DNA from: Lawsonibacter sp.
Lineage (GTDB): Bacteria; Bacillota; Clostridia; Oscillospirales; Oscillospiraceae
Length of the DNA: 11,558 nucleotides
Assembly (NCBI GenBank): GCA_022793355.1
Contig: JAAWCR010000027.1
Coordinates: 1-11,558, forward strand
Direction: 5' to 3'
Below, in pieces: positions 1 to 5,758 of the stretch; position 1 is the stretch's first letter; every line of letters begins with the position of its first letter. Below the pieces are notes generated by a model. The model was given only the letters and a program-made list of their open reading frames with translations, was not told the DNA's origin and did not search any database. The position numbers were made by a program, and so were the translations under genes.

Positions 1-1102
1 GACCCCCTCCGCTCCGGCAGCTCCCCAGGTGGACGAGGCGGCCCAGGCCGCCCGGGACGCCAACGCTGTCAAGCTGGACGAATCCATGCTCAGCGAGGCG
101 GAAAAGAAGATGGTGGAGGACTTCGCCCAAAAGATTGACGTCACCGACAGCAGCCTGGTGCTCAACTACGGCGCGGCGGCCCAGAAAAACATCGCCGCCT
201 TCTCCGAGAGCGCCCTGAACAACGTCAAGACCAAGGACCTGGGCGAGGTGGGCGAGGCCCTGTCCTCCCTGGTGGTAGAGCTGAAAACCTTCGGCCAGCC
301 CGAGAAGAAGGGCATCGGCGGCTTCTTCCAGAAGAAGAAAAACGAGCTGGAGGCCCTGAAGGCCAGCTACTCCAAAGCGGAAACCAACGTAGACAAGATT
401 GTAAAGGTGCTGGAAAACCACCAGGTCACTCTGATGAAGGACGTGGCCATGTTCGACCAGATGTATCAGCTGAACACCAAGTATTATAAGGAACTCACCA
501 TGTATATCCTGGCTGGCAAGAAGCGGCTGGAGTATCTGCGCGCCCACGACCTGGCGGACCTGAAGAAGAAGGCGGAGGCCACCGGGGCCCAGGAGGACGC
601 CCAGGCCTACAACGACTTTGCCAACCTGTGCAGCCGCTTTGAAAAGAAGCTCCACGACCTGGAGCTGACCCGTATGATTTCCATCCAAATGGGCCCCCAG
701 ACCCGCCTGCTGCAAAACAACGACACCCAGATGCTGGAGAAGATTCAGTCCTCCCTTGTAAACACCATCCCCCTGTGGAAGAGCCAGATGGTGCTGGCCC
801 TTGGCCTGGAGCACGGCCGTCAGGCTACCGCCGCCCAGGCCGCCGTAACCGACATGACCAACCAGCTTTTGCAGAAGAACGCCGACATGCTGAAGATGGG
901 CACCATCGAAACTGCCCGGGAGGCGGAGCGCTCCGTGGTCTCCATCGAAACCCTCCAGCACACCAACCAGCAGCTCATCACCACCCTGGACGAGGTGATG
1001 AAGATTCAGACCGAGGGCGCTCAGAAACGGAAAGAAGCCGAGGCCGAGCTGGGGCGCATCGAGGGCGAGCTGAAGCAGAAGCTTCTGGAGCTGCGGGGGT
1101 AA
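1..1102 (+). CDS. telA: Toxic anion resistance protein, TelA family (5' end cut by window)
   Basis: The reading frame is open from the first base (first complete codon at 2) to TAA at 1100-1102, giving 366 visible codons. The possible GTG at 29 has no ribosome site before it and lies in an Ala/Pro-rich N-terminal linker, so the true start is very probably outside the window. After the linker comes a mostly helical, Lys/Glu-rich body typical of TelA/KlaA proteins: the N-terminal signature SEAEKKMVEDFAQKIDV, the YGAAAQKN segment, a QMGPQTRLLQ-like central motif, a W-x-SQ motif (IPLWKSQM), and a long C-terminal helix likely to form a coiled coil. The family is linked to tellurite and other toxic-anion or envelope stress resistance, but its biochemical role is not established. 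It is usually about 360-400 residues, so little is missing. In related Firmicutes an XpaC-like gene often precedes it; that region is not visible here. The TPM gene follows on the same strand. Confidence 0.88.
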   Translation, partial: TPSAPAAPQVDEAAQAARDANAVKLDESMLSEAEKKMVEDFAQKIDVTDSSLVLNYGAAAQKNIAAFSESALNNVKTKDLGEVGEALSSLVVELKTFGQPEKKGIGGFFQKKKNELEALKASYSKAETNVDKIVKVLENHQVTLMKDVAMFDQMYQLNTKYYKELTMYILAGKKRLEYLRAHDLADLKKKAEATGAQEDAQAYNDFANLCSRFEKKLHDLELTRMISIQMGPQTRLLQNNDTQMLEKIQSSLVNTIPLWKSQMVLALGLEHGRQATAAQAAVTDMTNQLLQKNADMLKMGTIETAREAERSVVSIETLQHTNQQLITTLDEVMKIQTEGAQKRKEAEAELGRIEGELKQKLLELRG

Positions 1103-1107
1103 TATCC

Positions 1108-1176
1108 GTAGGGGGCGCCGCCCTCGGCGCCCCTCTCTTCCGGTATTGACGGGCCGCCCAGGGGGGCGGCCCCTAC
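1108..1176. repeat. Composite palindromic intergenic element: two GC hairpins bounded by GTAGGGG and CCCCTAC
   Basis: Two perfect hairpins lie back to back between telA and the TPM gene. The first pairs GGGGCGCC (1112-1119) with GGCGCCCC (1126-1133) around a 6-base loop. The second pairs GGGCCGCCC (1151-1159) with GGGCGGCCC (1164-1172) around a 4-base loop. The outer edges, GTAGGGG at 1108-1114 and CCCCTAC at 1170-1176, are inverted copies, so the unit looks like two REP-like elements in opposite orientation. No T-run follows, so it is not a classical intrinsic terminator, although it could slow transcription or stabilise the telA 3' end. Single hairpins with the same CCCTACA edge occur at 2694-2751 and 6791-6818. 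Confidence 0.7.
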
Positions 1177-1206
1177 AAATCAGGCATTCAAAACAAGGAG
1201 AATACC

Positions 1207-2298
1207 ATGAAACTTTTCCAAAAAACCTGGTTTGCCTGGCTGCTCACCGCGCTGATGATCGCGGCGGCGGTCGGCATTGGACAGTCCAAGGGCGAACGGC
1301 GAGAGCCGGAGCCGCCGCCCATGGGCGGCACGGCCCTGGATGAGAGCCTGCCCACCTCCAAGTACGACCAATATATCTGGGACGACGCGGGCGTCCTGTC
1401 CGCCTCCACCGAAAAGCAGATCGCGCTGTACAATGCCAACTGGGATTATCGCTACAACAGCGTGGTTGCCGTCGTGACCACCGCTTCCACAGACAACATC
1501 GAGGACTTTGCCTGGGACCAGGGCATCGACCTGGGTTTGGGCGAGGGAGACGCCGTTCTTGCCATCGCGGCCAAGGCTGGGGACTGGTTTGTGGCTCCCG
1601 GCAGCGACTTCTCCACCATCCTGACCAACCGGGTGGTATCTGGCCTGGAGGACATTCTCTCCGGCGATTTGAACGACAAGACGGTCCTGGCCTTCTACGC
1701 GGCCCTCAACGATGTCTACCTGGACAGCTTCGGCCTTGGCAACGCGGAGGGCCCCATCGCCGCTACCCCGGTTCCAGGCTATTCCGGCGGCTCTCAGACG
1801 GCCGGGGTTATGCTGCTGGTGTTCATCCTCATCGCCATCGTCCTGGTCGTCAACGCCATCGACCGCATGCGGTATAACACCTACCGCCAGCGGTATTACG
1901 GCGTGCTGAACCCCCCGGTGGTATTCCGGCCCATTTTCTTCTGGCACGGCCCGGGCTCCTACTGGTATCGCCGTCACTGGCATCAGCCTCCTCCGCCGCC
2001 CCCCCGTGGTCCGGGCAGCCGGCCCGGCGGCGGCTTTGGCGGCGGCGGCTTTGGCGGCGGAAGCTCCAGCGGCTTCGGAGGCGCGGGCGGCCGGAGCCCC
2101 CGGGGAGGCGGCACCTTTGGCGGACGTCCCTCCGGCGGCGGACGGCCCGGCGGCTTTGGCGGCTCCTTCGGCGGCGGCTCCTTCGGCGGAAGCCGGGGCG
2201 GGGGCTTTGGCGGCTCCCGCGGGGGCGGCTTCGGGGGCGGACGCTCCGGCGGCTTTGGCGGGGGCTCCCGGGGCGGCGGGTTCGGCGGCCGCCGTTGA
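1207..2298 (+). CDS. TPM-domain membrane protein with Gly-rich C-terminal tail
   Basis: The 363-residue protein starts at ATG 1207, with AAGGAG at 1195-1200 six bases upstream. Residues 9-25 form an N-terminal hydrophobic segment (signal anchor or signal peptide). A TPM domain (TLP18.3/Psb32/MOLO-1 fold) follows at about 56-175, beginning with the typical YIWDDAGVLS and containing DLGLGEGDAVLAIA-like and DWFVAPG-like segments. A second transmembrane helix lies at about 199-219. After an aromatic/basic stretch and a run of six prolines, residues from about 267 to the end are almost entirely Gly, Ser, Phe and Arg in FGG/RGGG repeats. TPM domains are found in bacterial envelope and photosystem-repair proteins; some have phosphatase activity, but the role here is unknown. 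The TPM domain most likely faces outside, with the glycine tail on the other side of the second helix. The neighbouring telA suggests an envelope-stress link; that part is inference. Confidence 0.85.
   Translation: MKLFQKTWFAWLLTALMIAAAVGIGQSKGERREPEPPPMGGTALDESLPTSKYDQYIWDDAGVLSASTEKQIALYNANWDYRYNSVVAVVTTASTDNIEDFAWDQGIDLGLGEGDAVLAIAAKAGDWFVAPGSDFSTILTNRVVSGLEDILSGDLNDKTVLAFYAALNDVYLDSFGLGNAEGPIAATPVPGYSGGSQTAGVMLLVFILIAIVLVVNAIDRMRYNTYRQRYYGVLNPPVVFRPIFFWHGPGSYWYRRHWHQPPPPPPRGPGSRPGGGFGGGGFGGGSSSGFGGAGGRSPRGGGTFGGRPSGGGRPGGFGGSFGGGSFGGSRGGGFGGSRGGGFGGGRSGGFGGGSRGGGFGGRR
2026..2295. repeat. Low-complexity GGC/TTC-rich coding repeat
   Basis: This is the DNA encoding the Gly/Phe/Ser/Arg tail of the TPM protein. 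Short units such as ggcggctttggc and tccttcggcggc recur irregularly. The strong skew leaves long open frames in all other phases, including a 395-codon antisense frame. The tract is a likely site for slippage and length variation between strains. Confidence 0.75.
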
Positions 2299-2367
2299 TT
2301 CCAAGAACCATGCGCAGCGCCAAAGCATCGCTCCAACGCCTTGAACCCGGCCCGGCTCGAAACGCAC

Positions 2368-2402
2368 AATTCCCCGAGAGGTTATCCCTCGGGGAATTTT
2401 TT
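2368..2402 (+). terminator. Intrinsic terminator of the TPM gene
   Basis: AATTCCCCGAG (2368-2378) pairs perfectly with CTCGGGGAATT (2388-2398) around a 9-base loop, and the T-run continues to 2402. It lies 70 bases after the TPM stop codon. The A residues on the 5' flank are too few for strong bidirectional action. Confidence 0.9.
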
Positions 2403-2455
2403 CCAGTCCTCAGCTTTTGCTCCGGCCCAAGGCAATCTCAACAAGGCAAAATATC

Positions 2456-2484
2456 TTGCATTTTGTTGGATCCTGTTGTAGAAT
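2456..2484 (+). promoter_or_regulatory. Sigma-A promoter of the structured RNA
   Basis: A -35 box TTGCAT (2456-2461; 4 of 6 consensus bases, all of the TTG) and a -10 box TAGAAT (2479-2484; 5 of 6) are separated by exactly 17 bases. The expected start of transcription is near 2490-2492, inside a G-run. No gene begins for 300 bases, so the promoter serves a noncoding RNA or a long leader. Confidence 0.75.
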
Positions 2485-2489
2485 GGGGG

Positions 2490-2693
2490 GTGAGATGACA
2501 AAAGCAATAAGGCAGGGCGCGGAGTGGTCGCAACACCCCACGCCCCTATGCAGGAGAGCCCCCTCCCACACAGCAGAAGAACTCTGCACCACGCCCATTT
2601 TACCAAATACCCCGACAATTCGCAAGCATGAAATGGGACTGTGTGTAGCTTCCGGCGGTGTAGGGATTAAAACCCCTGCGCCGTTTTTGTTGT
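2490..2693 (+). ncRNA. Structured noncoding RNA or attenuator leader, class not recognised
   Basis: This stretch of about 200 nt runs from a sigma-A promoter to an intrinsic terminator and has no convincing coding frame. Its pairings nest well. CACACAG (2567-2573) pairs with CUGUGUG (2639-2645) and closes a three-way junction. One arm is CAGA (2574-2577) with UCUG (2583-2586); the other is CCCAUUU (2594-2600) with AAAUGGG (2631-2637). Outside the junction, GGA-g-AGC (2553-2559) pairs with GCUUCC (2648-2653), then GCC (2542-2544) with GGC (2654-2656), and ACACC (2533-2537) with GGUGU (2657-2661). Finally the 5' end (2497-2517) pairs with 2674-2694, which includes the terminator's 3' arm and U-tract. 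A local alternative is GGGCG (2515-2519) with CGCCC (2541-2545). The folding is done by hand without energies. It could be a riboswitch/attenuator for the gene at 2785 or a free-standing sRNA; a 6S-like rod was considered, but the three-way junction argues against it. Confidence 0.6.
2653..2693 (+). terminator. Intrinsic terminator of the structured RNA
   Basis: CGGCG (2653-2657) pairs with CGCCG (2679-2683), and after a 3-base bulge TAGGG (2661-2665) pairs with CCCTG (2674-2678) with one wobble. TTTTTGTTGT follows. The 3' arm and the U-tract are also complementary to the RNA's own 5' end, so termination could be conditional. Confidence 0.75.
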
Positions 2694-2751
2694 CTCGACG
2701 GTCTGGTCTGCGGGGGAACGGAACCGTTCCCCTACAGGCCCAGCCGTTGAG
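2694..2751. repeat. 58-nt long hairpin, REP-like palindrome with CCCCTACA edge
   Basis: The inner stem GGGGAACGG (2713-2721) pairs perfectly with CCGTTCCCC (2724-2732). The flanking 17-base arms 2694-2710 and 2735-2751 continue the stem with only two mismatches when wobbles are allowed. CCCCTACA at 2729-2736 matches the edge of the elements at 1108-1176 and 6791-6818. It begins immediately after the U-tract of the structured RNA and ends 19 bases before the ribosome site of the next gene. It has no T-run of its own. Confidence 0.7.
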
Positions 2752-2784
2752 TCCCATTGGAAGCTATACAAGGAGGAATATAAA

Positions 2785-3498
2785 GTGGGTTTTGTGCGCA
2801 GTGGAATCATAACAGAGGAAGAGGAGCAACAGATTGAGGACCTGACCGACTGCATCTGCGCGGACGCCTGGCTGACGGAGCCGTTCATCTACCAGCTGGG
2901 CTTTCGCGGCAGCAAGGGGGCGGTTTCCCTGCTTCTGGAGCGGATGCTGGAGCGGGCCGGAGCGGACACTGCGAGCGGCAGGATGTACACAGAGGTGCTG
3001 ACCAACTGGTGCGGCGCGCTGACCCAGGACTTCGAGCGCCTGGCCCAAGGCACCCCCGCCCACTTCATTTCCGAGGGAAGGTTTTTCACCGGAGCCATGT
3101 GGGTGCTGTCTGAGGATCACCAGTTCGAAGCCGAATTTGAGGCGTTTTTCCAGGAGCTTCTGGGCCTGGTCCCCGAGCTGGAGGGCTGTGTCGCCATAGG
3201 CGCGGACTGCGTGTCCGACCTGGAGGAGGGGCAGTCCTTCGCGGGCTATCTGATTTACTGCTGTTCCGAGGCGGGAGAGCGGCGGATATCCCGGGGCGGC
3301 ATCCGCATATACGACCCCTCCAACCCCTCCCACGGCCTGAGCGAGGAGGAAATCGCCGCCCAGTTCCCCCAGAAGCTTGGTCATCCCGGCGCCTGGTTCG
3401 ATACCCTGCTGGACGGGGTCAAGGGCGAGCTGACCGGGGATTCCCCCACCCTGGACGCCTACCTGATCCGGATTCGGGACAAGCTTCGTGCCGGGTAA
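2785..3498 (+). CDS. Unrecognised acidic protein, 237 residues
   Basis: The GTG start at 2785 is fixed by a strong AAGGAGG at 2770-2776 with 8-base spacing; there is no nearby in-frame ATG. The protein has no signal peptide or membrane segment and is probably cytoplasmic. It is acidic, with Glu-rich starts (TEEEEQQIEDL) and several Trp-containing hydrophobic helices (for example NWCGALTQDFERL and RFFTGAMWVLSEDH). The C-terminal half has a beta-like stretch (FAGYLIYCCSEAGERRISRGGIRIYD) followed by a helical tail ending IRIRDKLRAG. I recognise no catalytic motif or family. Codon use matches the neighbouring genes, so it appears resident rather than recently acquired. No promoter is visible after the upstream terminator, which suggests that the RNA promoter at 2456 may drive it when termination is avoided. 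Confidence 0.75.
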   Translation: MGFVRSGIITEEEEQQIEDLTDCICADAWLTEPFIYQLGFRGSKGAVSLLLERMLERAGADTASGRMYTEVLTNWCGALTQDFERLAQGTPAHFISEGRFFTGAMWVLSEDHQFEAEFEAFFQELLGLVPELEGCVAIGADCVSDLEEGQSFAGYLIYCCSEAGERRISRGGIRIYDPSNPSHGLSEEEIAAQFPQKLGHPGAWFDTLLDGVKGELTGDSPTLDAYLIRIRDKLRAG

Positions 3499-3585
3499 GG
3501 ACAGGGCCCGCCCGCCCCGCAGCCGGCACGGCCCGGAAAATGAAAATTTCTTTTGGACATACCCTCCGCCCCTCCCGCATAGGAT

Positions 3586-3619
3586 GGAAGCAACAGATGA
3601 TACTAGGAGTGTTGCTTTC
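3586..3619 (+). promoter_or_regulatory. Hairpin presenting the ribosome site of the SSB-like gene in its loop
   Basis: GGAAGCAAC (3586-3594) pairs with GTTGCTTTC (3611-3619) with one G-U wobble. The 16-base loop holds AGGAG (3605-3609), and the ATG starts at the base immediately after the stem (3620). The structure supports this start over upstream in-frame codons and could modulate translation. Confidence 0.5.
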
Positions 3620-4240
3620 ATGCAGACCAACAAAAACAGGATATTCCTCCGGGGCCGTCTGGCCGCCCCGCCCGTCCCCTCCCACACCAACCACGGTGTT
3701 CAGTACTACACCCTCCCGCTGACGGTGCGCCGCCTGTCCGGGGCGGAGGACCGCCTCAACGTGGTGGCCTCCCAGGAACAACTCGCCCTTTTCCCGCCTC
3801 TGGAGGCGGGAGACCCCCTGTCCGTCACGGGGGAGGTACGCACGTTCAACAACCGCAGCGGCGTCGGCAGCCGTCTGGTGGTCAGCGTCTTTGCCCGGGA
3901 GCTGAGCCAGGAGGAGGGGGAGGACGAAAACCGCCTGGAGCTGTCCGGCGCCCTGTGCAAGCCGCCGGCCCTGCGCTCCACCCCCCTGGGGCGGACCATC
4001 TGCGACATGATTCTGGCCTCCAACCGGCGCTATGGCCGGGCGGACTATCTGCCCTGCATCGCCTGGGGCAGCCTGGCCTACCGCTGCGGGTCCATGGCGG
4101 TGGGGGACCCCCTGGACCTGGAGGGGCGGCTGCAAAGCCGGGTGTACACCAAAGAAATTGACGGGCAGGTCCAGGAGCGCACCGCCTTCGAGGTATCCGT
4201 CATGTCCCTCACCGGTCTGCCCGAACCCTACATAGACTGA
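3620..4240 (+). CDS. SSB-like protein with two OB folds
   Basis: The start is ATG 3620, with AGGAG at 3605-3609 nine bases upstream. The frame is open back to 3488, but that extension overlaps the preceding gene, lacks a ribosome site and encodes a Pro/Arg-rich stretch unlike a domain. The resulting 206-residue protein has two tandem OB-like halves. The first, about residues 5-95, contains NRIFLRGRLAAPP, YYTLPLTVRR and GDPLSVTGEVRTFNN. The second, about 103-200, contains NRLELSGALCKPP, ICDMILASNRRYGRADYLPCIAWGS and GDPLDLEGRLQSR, the arrangement seen in single-stranded DNA-binding proteins (I-AsNR-Y--ADY-pci-WG). It lacks the acidic C-terminal tip (DDDIPF type) of the replicative SSB, so it is probably an accessory ssDNA-binding protein. 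Substrate and partners cannot be read from the sequence. Confidence 0.78.
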   Translation: MQTNKNRIFLRGRLAAPPVPSHTNHGVQYYTLPLTVRRLSGAEDRLNVVASQEQLALFPPLEAGDPLSVTGEVRTFNNRSGVGSRLVVSVFARELSQEEGEDENRLELSGALCKPPALRSTPLGRTICDMILASNRRYGRADYLPCIAWGSLAYRCGSMAVGDPLDLEGRLQSRVYTKEIDGQVQERTAFEVSVMSLTGLPEPYID

Positions 4241-4290
4241 GGAAATCCAGCGCTTTCCCCGCATAATTTTCCTGGAACGGCAAAACAATA

Positions 4291-4320
4291 GGGATACACC
4301 CATTTTAAAGGAGGTATCCC
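4291..4320 (+). promoter_or_regulatory. Hairpin presenting the ribosome site of the SLH gene
   Basis: GGGATAC (4291-4297) pairs perfectly with GTATCCC (4314-4320) around a 16-base loop holding nearly all of AAAGGAGG (4307-4314). The ATG is at 4323. The geometry is the same as before the SSB-like gene, including the 16-base loop. Confidence 0.5.
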
Positions 4321-4322
4321 CA

Positions 4323-5636
4323 ATGAAACGCGTTTCCCGTGCCCTGGCGCCCCTGCTTACGCTGGCTCTGGCGGTTTCCCTGGCAGTTCCCGCCTCCGCC
4401 TTTTTCTGGAATAAAAAGGCGGCCCAGCCCTATGTGGAGGATTTTTCCAAAAACGGGCTGATTGGCTCCGCCATCTCCTTCGCCCCGGAGGACTTCGCCG
4501 TCCGGCCTGACGCCAAGACGGCCCTGAGCGGCATCACGGTGGACCAGCTTCCCGACCCGGGGGCCGGCGTGCTGTGCATCGGCGGGCAGCCCGTGGAGGC
4601 CGGCGCCTTTGTCGATGCCGCCGCCCTGGCCGGACTGCGGTTCCAGAGCGCCCAGAACCCCACCGTCACCACCACTACCCTGCTCTTCACCCCCTCCTTC
4701 TCCCAGGGCCAGGAGGCCCGGCAGTCCACGGTCACCCTCTATCTGCTCACCGAGGAGAACACCCCCCCGGTGGCCCGGAACATGGAGCTGACCACCTATA
4801 AGAACGTGGCCATTACCGGCTACTTCGACGCGGTGGACGGGGAGGGGGACGCCCTCACCTTCCAGCTCACCTCCACCCCTGCCCGGGGCGCGGTGACCCT
4901 GGCGGAGGACGGCTCCAGCCAGTTTGTCTACACCCCCTATGAGAACAAAACGGGCTCCGACTCCTTCACCTACGTCGCCATCGACCCCGCCGGCAACACC
5001 TCCCCCGAGGCCAGGGTGTCCCTGCGCATCGACAAGCCGGATACCAAGGTAACCTATTCTGACCTGGCCGGCCACCCGATCCAGAAGGCCGCCGTCCGCC
5101 TGGCGGAGGAGGGAATCTATGTGGGCCGGTACGTGGACGGCCGGTATTTCTTCGATCCCGACCAGGCCGTCACCCGGGCGCAGTTCCTCACCATGGCCAT
5201 GTCGGTGGCCGGGCTGGAGGACCTGGAGGGGGTCTCCCTCACCGGCTTCTCTGACGATGACGCCATCCCCACCTGGGCCAAGGGCGCCGTCTCCGCCGCG
5301 CTGAAGGCGGGGGTGGTCCAGGGCTCCCGGGACGCCAGCGGAGCCCCCGTTTTCGGCGCCTCTGACACCATCACCCGGGCGGAGGCCGCGGTAATGCTGG
5401 ACAACCTTCTGGACATCACCGACGTACCGGTGGCGGTGTTCTCCACCGGCAGCGACGGCCACTGGGCCGCCCAGGCGGCGGCCAACCTGTCCGCTTCCGG
5501 GATCATCCGGGCGGAAACTGCGGGGTCCATCCAGCTGGCCGACACCCTCACCGTCGCCGGCGCGGCCGAGATGCTGGACGGCGCGCTGGACGTGATGGAG
5601 GCCCGCCGCAGCGGCAGCTGGCTGCCCTGGTCCTGA
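4323..5636 (+). CDS. Secreted SLH-domain protein with Ig/cadherin-like domains
   Basis: The 437-residue protein starts at ATG 4323, with AAAGGAGG at 4307-4314. A clear signal peptide has a KR-containing N-region, a Leu/Ala core and an ASA cleavage site at residues 24-26. Residues about 35-140 form a beta-rich region that may be a first Ig-like domain. Residues about 146-240 are a cadherin/Ig-like repeat (NTPPVA start, DAVDGEGDALTFQL, FVYTPYENKTGSDSFTYVA, DPAGNTS). Three S-layer homology motifs follow: about 245-292 (YSDL ... FDPDQAVTRAQF), about 309-360 (FSDDD ... ITRAEAAVML) and a degenerate third at about 373-425 (the TRAE core is replaced by LTVAGAAEML). SLH domains usually bind pyruvylated secondary cell-wall polymer, so it is probably a cell-surface protein with unknown binding target. 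A strong terminator follows directly. Confidence 0.88.
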   Translation: MKRVSRALAPLLTLALAVSLAVPASAFFWNKKAAQPYVEDFSKNGLIGSAISFAPEDFAVRPDAKTALSGITVDQLPDPGAGVLCIGGQPVEAGAFVDAAALAGLRFQSAQNPTVTTTTLLFTPSFSQGQEARQSTVTLYLLTEENTPPVARNMELTTYKNVAITGYFDAVDGEGDALTFQLTSTPARGAVTLAEDGSSQFVYTPYENKTGSDSFTYVAIDPAGNTSPEARVSLRIDKPDTKVTYSDLAGHPIQKAAVRLAEEGIYVGRYVDGRYFFDPDQAVTRAQFLTMAMSVAGLEDLEGVSLTGFSDDDAIPTWAKGAVSAALKAGVVQGSRDASGAPVFGASDTITRAEAAVMLDNLLDITDVPVAVFSTGSDGHWAAQAAANLSASGIIRAETAGSIQLADTLTVAGAAEMLDGALDVMEARRSGSWLPWS

Positions 5637-5650
5637 TCGTATTCTTTATA

Positions 5651-5696
5651 AAAACCTGGCGGAGCGGCATACCCGGCTCCGCCGGGTTTTGTTTTT
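5651..5696 (+). terminator. Intrinsic terminator after the SLH gene, probably bidirectional
   Basis: AAAACC-T-GGCGGAGC (5651-5665) pairs with GCTCCGCC-G-GGTTTT (5676-5690), with one wobble, followed by GTTTTT to 5696. The A-run on the 5' side would give a T-run on the other strand. The asnA -35 box begins two bases after the T-tract. Confidence 0.9.
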
Positions 5697-5697
5697 G

Positions 5698-5726
5698 TTG
5701 CAATTCCGGCCTGCGGCGAGTATAAT
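5698..5726 (+). promoter_or_regulatory. Sigma-A promoter of asnA
   Basis: The boxes are TTGCAA (5698-5703) and a perfect TATAAT (5721-5726), with a 17-base spacer. Transcription should start near 5733, giving a leader of only about 26 bases with no room for a riboswitch. Confidence 0.88.
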
Positions 5727-5758
5727 GGGAAAATCCAAGGAGAAAAGGAGTTTTTGCT

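Noticed and set aside
29..31. GTG as the start of the TelA gene
   Set aside because: The frame is open to the window edge, no ribosome site precedes it, and TelA proteins carry an N-terminal linker before this point.
1180..2367. 395-codon open frame on the minus strand
   Set aside because: It is antisense to the TPM gene and stays open because of the GC-rich repeat tract. Its product is Ala/Gly low complexity and it has no ribosome site.
2490..2693. 6S RNA
   Set aside because: Size, promoter and 5'-3' end pairing fit, but the internal three-way junction and the overlap of the closing stem with a terminator do not suit a simple 6S rod. It is kept only as an alternative to test with the Rfam model.
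2417..2812. 131-codon plus-strand frame across the structured RNA
   Set aside because: It lacks a ribosome site, runs through two strong hairpins and a terminator into the next gene, and its product is rich in Pro, Thr and Arg with no domain.
3553..3585. Promoter TTGGAC ... TAGGAT before the SSB-like gene
   Set aside because: The spacing is 21 bases and the -10 match is poor, so it is not supportable.
3488..3619. Longer N-terminus for the SSB-like protein
   Set aside because: It overlaps the upstream gene, has no ribosome site and encodes a Pro/Arg-rich stretch. ATG 3620 has AGGAG at a good distance.
2764..3690. 308-codon open frame on the minus strand
   Set aside because: It spans two plus-strand genes with good ribosome sites. 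Its product has no recognisable feature.
4305..5462. 385-codon open frame on the minus strand inside the SLH gene
   Set aside because: It is a shadow frame of Gly/His/Val-rich sequence opposite a gene with signal peptide and SLH motifs.
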